A stretch of DNA of 40,428 bases from Modestobacter marinus (GTDB taxonomy: Bacteria > Actinomycetota > Actinomycetes > Mycobacteriales > Geodermatophilaceae). Location of the stretch: positions 1 to 40,428 of the forward strand of contig NZ_JABGCH010000037.1 in assembly GCF_019799945.1 (NCBI RefSeq). The letters are read 5' to 3'. The position numbers and the translations under genes are program-made. A model generated the notes under the pieces. That model saw nothing but the letters and a program-made list of their open reading frames with translations. It was not told where the DNA came from and searched no databases. Shown piece by piece: positions 32,291 through 40,357 of the stretch (position 1 is the stretch's first letter; the number at the start of each line of letters is the position of its first letter).

Positions 32291-32450
32291 GGTGTGAGCT
32301 ACCTCCGGATGGCCAGGTTACGTGCGTGGCGCGCCGGTACCGACCCCTCGGTGCGCGAACGTGAGACAAGCCACAGTCCGGCCGCCACTGCGGCGAGTAC
32401 CCCGCGTCCCACCAGGGGAACGGCCCGGAGCCCCGTCGCGTTCGAAGGGC
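32291..32450. promoter_or_regulatory. korA/htpX divergent intergenic region
   Basis: 160 bases that must hold both promoters. An in-frame upstream extension of htpX from GTG 32322 is open but encodes Arg/Pro-rich sequence unlike HtpX family N-termini. No clear operator or hairpin was found. Confidence 0.4.
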
Positions 32451-33323
32451 GTGCGACGGTGGAGCAACGGGCTGAAGACGGCCGTGCTGCTGGGCCTGAT
32501 GGCCGGCGTCATCCTGCTGGTCGGCAGCTTCTTCGGTCGCACCGGGCTGTTCGTCGCCGTGCTCGTCGCGCTCGGCGTCAACGGGTACGCCTACCTCAAC
32601 TCCGACCGGCTGGCGCTGCGGGCGATGCGCGCGTTCCCGGTGACCGAGACGCAGGCGCCACAGCTGTACGCGATCGTCCGCGAGCTGGCGACCGAGGCCC
32701 GCCAGCCGATGCCGCGGCTCTACGTGAGCCCGACCAACCAGCCGAACGCCTTCGCCACCGGGCGGAACCCGCGCAATGCCGCGGTGTGCTGCACCCAGGG
32801 GATCCTGGAGCTGCTGGACCGGCGCGAGCTGCGCGGCGTCCTCGCGCACGAGCTCTCGCACGTCTACAACCGGGACATCCTGATCAGCTCGGTCGCCGGC
32901 GCCATGGCCACGGTCATCACCTACGCGGCGCACATGGCGATGTTCGCCTCGATGTTCGGTGGCCGCTCGGACGAGCGGGAGGGCGGGAACGTCCTGGGCG
33001 GACTGCTGCTGCTGTTCCTCGGGCCGCTCGCGGCCGGGGTGGTGCAGATGGCGGTCAGCCGCAGCCGCGAGTACCAGGCCGATGCCTCCGGCGCCGAGCT
33101 CTCGCAGGACCCGCTCGCGCTGGCCAGCGCGCTGCGCAAGCTCGACCGGGGCATCGCGGCGCGGCCGCTGCCGCAGGAGGATCGGCTGGTCGCGCAGAGC
33201 CACCTGATGATCGCCAACCCCTTCCGGGGGCAGGGGATGGCCTCGATGTTCTCCACGCACCCGCCGATGCCCCAGCGCATCGCGCGGCTGGAGGAGATGG
33301 CCCGGCAGCGCGGCCAGCACTGA
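32451..33323 (+). CDS. htpX: M48 zinc metalloprotease HtpX
   Basis: A 290-residue integral-membrane protease for quality control of membrane proteins, active site facing the cytoplasm. Two N-terminal helices (about 9-27 and 31-48) are followed by the zinc motif HELSH (133-137) with the third ligand in SREYQAD (E207), and two further hydrophobic segments (about 146-170 and 182-203). The [17 protein letters not shown]-terminus is typical. GTG 32451 gives the family's usual length and N-terminus ([10 protein letters not shown]), with AAGGG close upstream. It lies in the polyprenyl synthase-htpX-yajQ neighbourhood known from other actinobacteria. Confidence 0.93.
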   Translation: MRRWSNGLKTAVLLGLMAGVILLVGSFFGRTGLFVAVLVALGVNGYAYLNSDRLALRAMRAFPVTETQAPQLYAIVRELATEARQPMPRLYVSPTNQPNAFATGRNPRNAAVCCTQGILELLDRRELRGVLAHELSHVYNRDILISSVAGAMATVITYAAHMAMFASMFGGRSDEREGGNVLGGLLLLFLGPLAAGVVQMAVSRSREYQADASGAELSQDPLALASALRKLDRGIAARPLPQEDRLVAQSHLMIANPFRGQGMASMFSTHPPMPQRIARLEEMARQRGQH

Positions 33324-33352
33324 TCGACCGGCACGGAGGACGGCGAGGGGCG

Positions 33353-34567
33353 ATGGGCTCGATCGGCGGACGGCCCGGCCCCGGCCCGGCGACCGTGTTC
33401 CGGGACGTGCGGCCGATGGGCGGCGCTCCCCGCGACCTGGTCGTGGCGGACGGGGTGATCGCCGACGGCCTGGTCGACGCGCAGCAGATCGGTGACGTCG
33501 TGGACGGCCGTGGCCTGCTGGCGCTGCCGTCGCTGGTCGACGCGCACGTCCACCCCGACAAGACGTCGTGGGGCGAGCCGTGGTCGGCCCGCAGGCCGGT
33601 GACCGACGGCATCGCCGGCTACGTCGAGCAGGACGTCGAGTCCTTCCACCGCCTGGCGTCGCCCGTCGCCGAGCGGTCCGGCCGGCTGATGGCGCACGCG
33701 GCGGCGATGGGCACCCGGGCGATGCGGGCGCACGTCGACGTCGCCCCCGCGTACGGGCTCGCGGGCCTGCTCGGGGTGCACGAGGCCCGCCGCCGGCTGG
33801 CGCACGCCCTCACCGTGCAGGTCGTGGGCTTCCCGCAGCACGGTGTGCACCGGGCACCCGGCACCGCGGAGCTGCTGGCCGAGGCCGCGCGGGAGGGGCT
33901 GATCGACGTCGTCGGCGGGATCGACCCGATCGGTTTCGACGACGCGATGGAGGCCCAGCTCGACCTGGTCTTCGGGCTGGCCGAGGCGCACGGCCTCGGC
34001 GTGGACGTCCACCTGCACGACACCGGGCCCGCCGGCCTGGTGCCGCTGCGGGAGATCATGTCCCGGACCCGGGCGCTGGGCCTCGGCGGCACGGTGACCG
34101 TCAGCCACGCGTTCTGCGTCCCGGCCGCGCCGGATGCCGAGCGGCTGGCCGACGAGCTGGCCGAGGCCGGGGTCGCCCTGACGACCGTGGTGCCCGACGT
34201 CGTCCGGGTGCTGCCGGTCGCTCGCCTGCGCGCCCGTGGGGTCCGCGTGGGACTGGGCTCCGACGGGGTCCGGGACTCGTGGAGCCCCTTCGGCAACGCG
34301 GACATGCTGCACCGCGCCCACCTTCTCGGCCTCATCACCCGCGTGCGGCTCGACGAGGAGCTCACCGACTGCTACCTGAGCGCGGCCCACGGCGGCGCGG
34401 ACGTGCTGGGCCTGCCCCGGGCCGACCTCACCCCGGGTTCACCCGCCGACTTCCTGCTCGTCGAGGGCGAGTGCCTGCCGCAGGTCGTGGTGGACCTGCC
34501 GGCCCGCGCCGTGGTGGTGCGGGCCGGCCGGGTGGTCGCGCGGGACGGCCAGCTGGTTCAGCGGTAG
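33353..34567 (+). CDS. Amidohydrolase, cytosine-deaminase-like
   Basis: A 404-residue member of the metal-dependent amidohydrolase superfamily, probably deaminating a pyrimidine, pterin or related N-heterocycle in the cytoplasm. The TIM-barrel metal ligands are HVHPDK (65-70), HLHD (220-223), H252 in VSHAF and D304 in GSDGVRDSW, an arrangement typical of CodA-like enzymes. The N- and C-terminal strands form the small beta-sandwich ([22 protein letters not shown]). The start has GAGGGG upstream; it lies 29 bases after htpX and probably forms an operon with it. The 3' end overlaps yajQ by 10 bases on the opposite strand. The substrate is not determinable from sequence. Confidence 0.82.
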   Translation: MGSIGGRPGPGPATVFRDVRPMGGAPRDLVVADGVIADGLVDAQQIGDVVDGRGLLALPSLVDAHVHPDKTSWGEPWSARRPVTDGIAGYVEQDVESFHRLASPVAERSGRLMAHAAAMGTRAMRAHVDVAPAYGLAGLLGVHEARRRLAHALTVQVVGFPQHGVHRAPGTAELLAEAAREGLIDVVGGIDPIGFDDAMEAQLDLVFGLAEAHGLGVDVHLHDTGPAGLVPLREIMSRTRALGLGGTVTVSHAFCVPAAPDAERLADELAEAGVALTTVVPDVVRVLPVARLRARGVRVGLGSDGVRDSWSPFGNADMLHRAHLLGLITRVRLDEELTDCYLSAAHGGADVLGLPRADLTPGSPADFLLVEGECLPQVVVDLPARAVVVRAGRVVARDGQLVQR

Positions 34568-35049
34568 TTGTCGAACTGCAGGGCGACGTCGAGGTCCTTG
34601 CCGCGCAGCAGCTGCTGAACCGCCTGCAGGTCGTCGCGCTTCTTGCCGCTGACCCGCAGCTGGTCGCCCTGGATCTGCGCCTGGATGCCCTTGGGACCCT
34701 CGTCGCGGATGATCTTCGCGATCTTCTTGGCGGTGTCGGACTCGATGCCCTGCTTGATCGTCGCGCCGATCTTGTACGACTTGCCCGAGGCCTGCGGCTC
34801 CCCGGCGTCGAGCACCTTCAGCGAGATCCCCCGCTTGACCAGCTTCTCCCGGAAGACCTCGAGCGCGGCGCTCACCCGCTCCTCGGTGTCGGCCTGCAGC
34901 GTGACGCCGCTCTCGCCGGCCCAGGCGATCGAGGCGTTCGTGCCCCGGAAGTCGAATCGTTGGGACAGCTCCTTGCCCGTCTGGTTGAGCGCGTTGTCGA
35001 CCTCCTGCCGGTCGACCTTGCTCACCACGTCGAAGGACGCGTCGGCCAT
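34558..35049 (-). CDS. yajQ: YajQ family nucleotide-binding protein
   Basis: A 163-residue protein of the UPF0234/YajQ family with two ferredoxin-like folds. Members bind nucleotides, and some bind cyclic di-GMP (reported for Xanthomonas homologues). Family blocks are [19 protein letters not shown] (about 5-23), [28 protein letters not shown] and the C-terminal [10 protein letters not shown]. The length is standard. It runs convergent to the amidohydrolase gene, with 10 bases of coding overlap at the stop codons. A c-di-GMP link is suggestive given the GGDEF/EAL genes in the window, but unproven here. Confidence 0.93.
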   Translation of the reverse strand: MADASFDVVSKVDRQEVDNALNQTGKELSQRFDFRGTNASIAWAGESGVTLQADTEERVSAALEVFREKLVKRGISLKVLDAGEPQASGKSYKIGATIKQGIESDTAKKIAKIIRDEGPKGIQAQIQGDQLRVSGKKRDDLQAVQQLLRGKDLDVALQFDNYR

Positions 35050-35101
35050 CTCGCCACCTCTCTCTCACGCGCGGGCGACCCGCGCGCACCGGGACCCTGG
35101 G

Positions 35102-35129
35102 CTGACCCTGGTCCGTCGTCTTGTACGCT
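35102..35129 (+). promoter_or_regulatory. Candidate tRNA-Tyr promoter
   Basis: CTGACC (35102-35107) and TACGCT (35124-35129) are separated by 16 bases and resemble sigma-A -35/-10 boxes. Transcription would begin near 35136, about 10 bases before the mature tRNA 5' end. Confidence 0.45.
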
Positions 35130-35145
35130 CTCCCGGTACCACCAC

Positions 35146-35227
35146 GGCGGGTTGCCCGAGTGGCCAATGGGAGCGGACTGTAAATCCGTCGGCTTAGCCT
35201 ACGAAGGTTCGAATCCTTCACCCGCCA
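35146..35227 (+). tRNA. tRNA-Tyr (GTA anticodon)
   Basis: An 82-base class II tRNA. The acceptor arm GGCGGGT (35146-35152) pairs with ACCCGCC (35220-35226), and A35227 is the discriminator. The anticodon stem CGGA/TCCG encloses loop CTGTAAA with anticodon GTA at 35180-35182. There is a long variable arm as expected for Tyr, and the T arm is GAAGG-TTCGAAT-CCTTC. The 3' CCA is not encoded. Confidence 0.97.
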
Positions 35228-35237
35228 CGCCTGGTAC

Positions 35238-35270
35238 GACGGCCCCCGACCTCACCGGTCGGGGGCCGTC
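35238..35270. terminator. Hairpin terminator after tRNA-Tyr
   Basis: A 14-bp perfect stem (GACGGCCCCCGACC with its complement) around a TCACC loop, starting 11 bases after the tRNA. It also lies just beyond the stop of the minus-strand Tad-like gene, so it may act in both directions. Confidence 0.85.
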
Positions 35271-35287
35271 CTCGTTCCCGGGCCGGA

Positions 35288-35728
35288 TCACGGCGCCGTC
35301 GGCGCGCGGGCGCCGGCCACCGCGGTGCGCTCCAGCGGGCCGCCGCCGAGGAACAGCCAGTCGAAGGCCACCCGCACCCACCGCGTGCAGGTCACGGTGA
35401 CCTCGGCCCCGTCCGTCGCCGCCGACCACGAGTCCAGCCGCACGCCGGCGTCGGCGAGGTGGTCGGCGACGGCAACCTCCGCCGTCGCCCGCGTGAGCGG
35501 CAGCTCGCTGCCCACCCCTCGCGTGTAGACGATCGACTCGTCGGCCTGGTTCGCCGCCGCGAGCGCCGCGCCGTCGCACGCCGACTGCACGTCCTGCTGC
35601 TCCAGGAAGGCGTCCGAGGCGGTGATCGCGCCGAGCACCATCAGGGCGGCGACGAGCCAGCAGACCAGCACGAAGGGCAGCGTCGAGCCCGCCTCCGGGT
35701 CGACGGCGGCAGGCCGGCGTGCTCGCAC
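35288..35728 (-). CDS. Tad-type pilus-associated (TadG/TadE-like) membrane protein
   Basis: A 146-residue protein with a short Arg-rich cytoplasmic N-terminus, then EAGSTLPFVLVCWLVAALMV as a single N-terminal helix with a pilin-like Glu. LEQQDVQSACDGAALAAANQ follows, the typical pattern of Tad N-terminal (putative Flp pilus-assembly TadE/G-like) proteins. The rest is an exported domain with one obvious Cys in each half. It may be a minor pilin or helicase/secretion-associated Tad component, as in the small TadE/G-like proteins near Tad loci of actinobacteria. No other tad genes are in the window on this side. The GTG start at 35728 is divergent from the ESX-like gene. Confidence 0.65.
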   Translation of the reverse strand: MRARRPAAVDPEAGSTLPFVLVCWLVAALMVLGAITASDAFLEQQDVQSACDGAALAAANQADESIVYTRGVGSELPLTRATAEVAVADHLADAGVRLDSWSAATDGAEVTVTCTRWVRVAFDWLFLGGGPLERTAVAGARAPTAP

Positions 35729-35767
35729 GGCGCGGAGGGTAGCTGGTCCCGGCAGTCGGTCGCGTCA

Positions 35768-35851
35768 CTGTCCACCGGTTGTGGACAGCGCCTGTGGACG
35801 GTGTGGACGACGGGGCATCGACGCCGCCCACCCGGTCCGCAGCCTGTGGAC
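35768..35851. promoter_or_regulatory. Cluster of four TGTGGAC repeats with an 8-bp palindrome
   Basis: TGTGGAC occurs at 35780, 35793, 35802 and 35845 in the divergent region between the Tad-like gene and the ESX-like gene. The first is also the right arm of CTGTCCAC-CGGTT-GTGGACAG (35768-35788). The heptamer resembles the reverse complement of the high-GC DnaA box (TGTGGACAA), with one copy reading TTGTGGACA. It could be a regulator-binding array for either flanking gene. Confidence 0.5.
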
Positions 35852-35891
35852 GACGCCCCGCCCGCGCCCGGCGGGCCGCAAGACTCCCGGG

Positions 35892-36173
35892 ATGGCGATC
35901 GAGGTGGTGCCCGAGCGGCTCTACGCGCTCTCCGCCGTGCTCGACGCGTCGGCGCTCCGGGTCGCACAGGTCGGGGCCGCGGTGCCCGACGGGACGATCG
36001 CGGGCTCACTGGGCGTGGGACTCGCCCGCTTCACCGGGACGCTGCGCACCGCGACCGGCTGCGTGGCGGGCGAGCTGGGGTGGCTGGCCGGCGCGGTGGC
36101 GGCCGCCGCCGACTCCCGGCTCCGGCTGGACGGCTCGCTGTCGCCGCGGGCCGATGCGGCGGTGGCGGAGTGA
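35892..36173 (+). CDS. Small helical ESX/WXG100-like protein
   Basis: A 93-residue Ala/Val/Leu-rich protein without signal peptide or membrane helix. It is predicted to form a helical hairpin: IEVVPERLYALSAVLDASALRVAQVGAA, then a turn, then FTGTLRTATGCVAGELGWLAGAVAAAADSRL (segments). The opening resembles EspC-type ESX-secretion proteins that begin with a short beta/loop followed by a long helix. The stop overlaps a GTG that opens the next, much larger gene, a pair arrangement common for type VII secretion substrates and partners. Assignment to that family is tentative. Confidence 0.55.
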   Translation: MAIEVVPERLYALSAVLDASALRVAQVGAAVPDGTIAGSLGVGLARFTGTLRTATGCVAGELGWLAGAVAAAADSRLRLDGSLSPRADAAVAE

Positions 36174-37981
36174 CCGTCGTCCTGCCGGTCCCGGAGGCCC
36201 TGCCCGACCCCGCCGGGCTCACCGGCCGAGCTGGACGCGGTGCTGCAGGGGCTCACGGCGGCGGGCTTCTCCGCGGGCCTCGCCGTCCACCTGCTGGAGC
36301 CGGCCGCCGTCCTGGACGGCTGGCGGGGCGCGGATGCCCGGGTGGCGGCGGGGGAGGTGGCCGCCGTCACCCAGCTCACCGCGGCCCTGCGAAACGCCCT
36401 CGCCGCGGGCGTCGCCCGCCTCGTCTCGCACCACGAGCTGTGGCTGCAGGTGGCCGGCCGGGTCGCGGAGCTGCGCGAGGAGCAGCGGGTCGCCTTCCGC
36501 GCCGCCCGCGCCCGGCTGGCCGTGCTCCTCGCGCCCACCGCGGCCGCCGCCGTCCCCGTCCCGCCCGGCGCCACCGCGCTGGTCGCCGACGTCGCCGCGG
36601 GGCGGACGCGGATCGCCGGACCGAGCACGGGGCGCTGCTCGTCGCGCTGGAGGAGGACGCCGGAGCGACCACCGCGGCGCTGGCGCGCGCGACCACTGCG
36701 CTGGACGGCGCCGATCCCGGCACGGCCGCCGCGCTGACCGTCCGGCTCGCCGCCCGGCTCCCCGGCTGGGGCACGGGGAGCTGACCCGGCTCGCGGTCGA
36801 GGCGGCCGCCGACCTGACCCGCCCCGGCACCACGGACCAGCTGCTGGCCGCCGCCGACCGCTGGCTGCCCCTCGCGGCCGATTCGGTCTTCGCCGGTGTC
36901 CTGGTCGGCCGACCCCGACGGCGCCGTCGACCAGGTCGCCGTGGGCATGGGCGTGGTGCTTGCCGCCCCGGCGGCGGGAGCGGGCCTGGCGGCGTCGTGG
37001 GGAAGGCAGGTGCGCGAGGACGCGAGGACGCGAGGGCGTCGGCGCGGTCGACCGGACGACCGGCACCCACCCCGACCCGGTCGCCGCCGCGCTGACGGTG
37101 CTGGCCCGGGCCGGGGACCCGGCCGCGGCGGCCACGTTGCTGGCCAGTGCGCCTGCGTGGCGCGTCCTGCTGGAGCGGTCCTGGCCGGCGGGGGAGACTC
37201 GGCCCGGGTGGTCGGACTCGCCACGGCCGCCGCCGGGACGCCGGCGGTCGCCAGGAGCCTGCTGGAGTCGCTCGGCCGTGGCCTCGACCCCGATCCCGGC
37301 GAGCGGGACGACCCGGTGCTGCGCGACGTCGACGTGCCACGCTGCGGCTCCTGGCGGCTCCGCTGGGCGAGCTCGTCGCCGATCAGCTCGACGGGCTGGT
37401 CCCCGCGCTCGTCGCGGCCGGCGCGGGCACGCCGGTCGACGCCACCACCGAAGCGGCGCTGCGGGGGCTGGGCCTGCTCGTCAGCGAGCCGGCCGCCGAG
37501 ACGTCGGTCACCGACCGTGGCGGCGAGGTCGCCGGTGCCTACGTCGCGGTGCAGGAGTTCGGCGACCGGATCCGCTACTCCCTGGAGTACGCGCGGGCCC
37601 TCTCCGACGCCACCGACTGGCACCGCCTGTGGACGCTCGTCACCGCACCGGGGCACCTGGTGCGGGGACCGGCGGAGGACCTGGTCGACGGACTCCTCGA
37701 CGCTGCGGGGACCGGTCTGCACGCCGACGGTGAGGCGCGCCTGCCGCCGGACACCGGCCGGGTCCGCGTGGCCGACGACGCCGTCGGCTTCCTTCGGCGG
37801 GCGCGGCACCCCGGCGGGACGACGGGAGGAGCCGAGACTGCTGCGCGGGGGGGGGGCATGTGCGGCCTCGAGCGCGCTGCTGACCCGCCCCGCGCCTCCC
37901 GCGCCCGACCCCCTCGACGTGATCGACAAGGTGGCGCCGCCGTCGGGGCGGCAGCGTCGCCCGATCGGGTTCTCCAGATGA
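36170..37981 (+). pseudogene. Large partner protein of unknown family, broken by about eight frame changes
   Basis: Stitching the coherent pieces gives one Ala-rich helical protein of roughly 600 residues. It opens at GTG 36170 (VVLPVPEALPDPAGL). The frame changes near 36225, 36605, 36778, 36902, 37030, 37188, 37340 and somewhere between 37795 and the G10 run at 37847-37856. It ends DPLDVIDKVAPPSGRQRR..SR at about 37981. Recognisable stretches include VSHHELWLQVAGRVAELREE, LAAADRWLPLAADSVFAG and YVAVQEFGDRIRYSLEYA. Both +1 and -1 shifts are needed, and nonsense codons are absent inside the pieces. It is coupled to the ESX-like gene by overlap. I recognise no enzymatic domain. It is a decaying gene, a locus with phase-variable tracts, or badly sequenced DNA. 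Confidence 0.55.
37847..37856 (+). repeat. Run of ten G inside the broken gene
   Basis: A G10 homopolymer flanked by CTGCGC and CATGTG, at or near the last frame change of the 36170-37981 locus. Such a tract is prone to slippage in vivo and to miscounting in sequencing. Confidence 0.9.
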
Positions 37982-38172
37982 TGATCTTGTACTAACGATA
38001 GTCACGCAGTGCGACGACACTCGCGGTGTCGGGGACACGTCCGTGTCAAGACTTGCATCGTGTGGGTGACCCGCTGCAGTCTCCTCGTTGCGGTCTGTGC
38101 CGGACGACGCTCTGCCCCCGCGCGGGCGGCTGCCGCATCCCTGCAGCCTGTCCGCGCCACGAAGGAGCACCC
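37982..38172 (+). other. Intergenic leader of the small Trp-rich peptide gene
   Basis: 191 bases. Small inverted repeats GACAC/GTGTC and GACACG-TC-CGTGTC lie around 38015-38060. No convincing promoter pair was found. The end carries GAAGGAG at 38161-38167, the ribosome-binding site for the peptide gene. Confidence 0.4.
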
Positions 38173-38262
38173 ATGTCCGCCACCACCTCCGTCTTCGCTG
38201 CTCAGTCCACCTCCGCCGCCCGCGGCTGGAAGTGGGGCCGTGGTTGGAAGTGGGGTCGCTGA
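38173..38262 (+). CDS. 29-residue peptide ending in a duplicated GWKWGR motif
   Basis: An ATG-started ORF preceded by an excellent ribosome-binding site (GAAGGAG, 5 bases before the ATG). The N-terminal part (MSATTSVFAAQSTSAAR) is small and Ser/Thr/Ala-rich. The C-terminus is GWKWGR-GWKWGR with four Trp, two Lys and three Arg in the last 13 residues. The tandem is also a DNA repeat of 18 bases (38224-38241 and 38242-38259) with four silent differences, so the peptide sequence looks selected. A strong hairpin begins 11 bases after the stop. It could be a cationic Trp-rich peptide, a RiPP-type precursor (no maturase seen nearby), or a leader peptide. I do not recognise it. Confidence 0.6.
   Translation: MSATTSVFAAQSTSAARGWKWGRGWKWGR
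38224..38259 (+). repeat. Two tandem 18-base units encoding GWKWGR twice
   Basis: GGCTGGAAGTGGGGCCGT and GGTTGGAAGTGGGGTCGC differ only at third codon positions, which conserves the peptide repeat. Confidence 0.9.
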
Positions 38263-38272
38263 CGCGATGACG

Positions 38273-38315
38273 ACCCCGACGGGGTGGCGCGCGGACGTGC
38301 CCACCCCGTCGGGGT
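38273..38315 (+). terminator. Hairpin directly after the Trp-rich peptide ORF
   Basis: A 15-bp perfect stem (ACCCCGACGGGGTGG at 38273-38287 with its complement at 38301-38315) surrounds a 13-base loop. There is no U tract. It is most simply the terminator of the peptide gene, and it could also act as an attenuator before the downstream GGDEF/EAL gene. Confidence 0.8.
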
Positions 38316-38321
38316 GAGACG

Positions 38322-38336
38322 TCTGCCACCGGCAGA
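38322..38336. promoter_or_regulatory. Small inverted repeat TCTGCC-ACC-GGCAGA
   Basis: A perfect 6-bp inverted repeat with a 3-base spacer, 51 bases before the TTG start of the membrane GGDEF/EAL gene. It is positioned where an operator might be; no regulator can be named. Confidence 0.35.
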
Positions 38337-38387
38337 TGCCCCGCTGTTACCGTCGCGCCGACGCCGCTCCTATCAGACAGGTCCCCG

Positions 38388-40357
38388 TTGGCCGACACCA
38401 CCGCCCCCGAGCAGCAGGGGGTCCCCCTGCTCCGGCGGCCCTGGAGCATCGCTGCCCTCGCCGCCGCGCTCGCCGTCATCGCGGCCCTGCCGACCCTGCC
38501 GGTGTCGTGGACGACCCCGCCGTTCTGGGCGGTCGCCGCCCTCTTCGCCGCCTTCGTGCTCACCGAGTCGGTGCAGCTCGACCTCGAGGTCGGCAAGCAG
38601 ACGATCTCCCTGTCGCCCACCGAGATCGCGTTGGTGGTGGGGCTGGTCGAGGTCGGCGGCACCTGGACGGCAGTCACGAGGGTCGCCGCGATCGTCGTGG
38701 TGATGTCCTGGCAGCACTACCCCGCGGCCAAGCTGGCCTTCAACGCCGCCCTGGGCGTCGCCGAGCTGGGTGCCGCGCTGGCGGTGCTGTCGCTGCTGCC
38801 CCCGCTGGACATCACCGACCCCGTCACCTGGTTGTCGCTGGTGCTCGCCATCCTGGTCACCGGGCTGGTCGGGATGGTCGGTGTGGGCGCCGCCATCTCC
38901 CTCAGCCAGGGCTTCCCCGGCTGGTCGTTCTGGCTCTCCGCGCTGCCCAGCACCGCGGTGGGCCCGCTGAGCGTGGTCGTCGGCGTGATCGCGCTGCTCC
39001 TCGTCGAGGAGAACCCCTGGGCCTGGACGCTGATCCTGCCGCTGCTCGTCGGTTTCGTGGCGATCTTCCGCCAGTCCACCCGGGCCTCCCGCGAGCGCCG
39101 CACGGTGCAGCGGGTCTACGACTTCGCCCGCCGCGTCGAGCTGGTGACCCCGGACGAGGCGGGCACCCGGGAGATCGTCAGCGCGGTCCGCGAGCTGCTC
39201 AACGCCGAGCGGGTGGCCCTCTGGCTGCCGCCGTACCTGGACGAGGGCCCGCGGCTCGTCGTCGACGGGGAGGGCGGCCTCGAGTGGTACGCGGGCCCGG
39301 GCGACCCGGACGACCTGGTGCGCCGCCGCGCGCTCGCCCCCGAGGCCGACGGCCCGGTCCTGTTCTCGGCGGCCCGCGCGGACACCGGGGAGCTCGCCGC
39401 CCTGGCCCGGCGCGGAGCCCGCGAGGTGCTGGGCGCCCCGGTCACCACTGCGGCCGGTGAGCCCGGGTACCTCGAGGTCTGCGACCGCCGCAGCGACATC
39501 GTCACCTTCGCCTCCGGCGACCGGGGCGCACTCGACTCGATGCTCACCCACGTCAACGCGGCGATCCGGCAGCAGCAGCTGCTCAGCCAGATCCGCCACG
39601 ACGCCGACCACGACCGCCTCACCGGCCTGCCCAACCGGCAGCGGCTGGCCGTCGAGATCGACGCGATCCTGCGTGAGGACCCCGCCGGCTCCCGGGCCGG
39701 TCTGGTGCTCGCCTCCCTCGACGGCTACACCAACGTCACCGACACGCTCGGTCACGGGGCCAGCGACGAGTTGCTGGTCGTGACCGCCGGCCTGCTGCGC
39801 GAGCACGCGCCGCCCTCGGCGATGCTGGCCCGGATGGAGGGCGGCCAGTTCGCCGTCCTGCTGCCCGGGCTGTCGCTGCCGGCCACCGAGCGGGCCGCGC
39901 GCCGGCTGCGGGAGGCGGCCTCCACCCGCGCCTCGGTGGCGGGCCTGGACCTGGAGGTGTCGCTGACCATCGGTGTCGCGGCCGCCCCGGTGCACGGTTC
40001 GGACGCCGGCACGCTCATCCAGCGGGCCGACGTCGCCCTGCTCGCCGCGCACGGCTCCGGTGGGGTGGCCACGTACCACCCGGTTCTGGACCAGCAGAGC
40101 CTCCGTCGCCTGCAGTTGGGCACGGAACTGGAGACGGCGATGGCCGAGGGGCAGATCTCGGTCGTCTTCCAGCCCATCGTGGACACCAGGACCAACGACA
40201 TCGTCTCGGTCGAGACGCTGTTGCGCTGGTCACATCCGCGCTACGGACCCGTGCCGCCCGACGACTTCATCGGCCTCGCCGAGCAGATCGGCCGGATCGG
40301 CCAGCTCACCGACTTCGTCCTGGACCGCGCGCTGGACCGGTGCCGCCGCTGGCTAGA
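38388..40357 (+). pseudogene. Membrane GGDEF/EAL protein cut in its EAL domain by an IS element
   Basis: Reading from TTG 38388 (AGG 6 bases upstream; no ATG or GTG fits near), about 655 residues remain. An N-terminal block of about seven membrane helices (about 20-225) is followed by a GAF-like region (about 240-390), a GGDEF domain with DHDRLTGLPNRQRL, and the start of an EAL domain (SVVFQPIVD, then VETLLRWSHPRYGPV near 608). The GGDEF signature is degenerate (MEGGQFAVLLPG, Asp-Glu lost), so cyclase activity is unlikely; it may bind GTP or c-di-GMP as a sensor. The EAL domain stops after about 80 residues at a CTAG site, where IS481-like sequence begins. The DDFGTGYS and later catalytic regions are missing, so the truncated protein cannot be an active phosphodiesterase. 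Confidence 0.78.
40352..40357. other. Putative IS481 target site GCTAGA
   Basis: GCTAGA fits the NCTAGN insertion target reported for Bordetella IS481 and lies exactly between EAL-domain coding sequence and the element end beginning TGTTCTGTCC. A matching copy should follow the far end of the element, outside the window. Confidence 0.6.

Noticed and set aside
32322-32450. Longer HtpX start at GTG 32322
   Set aside because: It would add 43 Arg/Pro-rich residues absent from the family; GTG 32451 gives the usual length and N-terminus.
38336-39460. A 374-codon frame starting at ATG 38336
   Set aside because: It is Arg/Gly/Pro-rich. The frame from TTG 38388 encodes clear membrane helices, a GAF-like region and GGDEF/EAL sequence over the same DNA.
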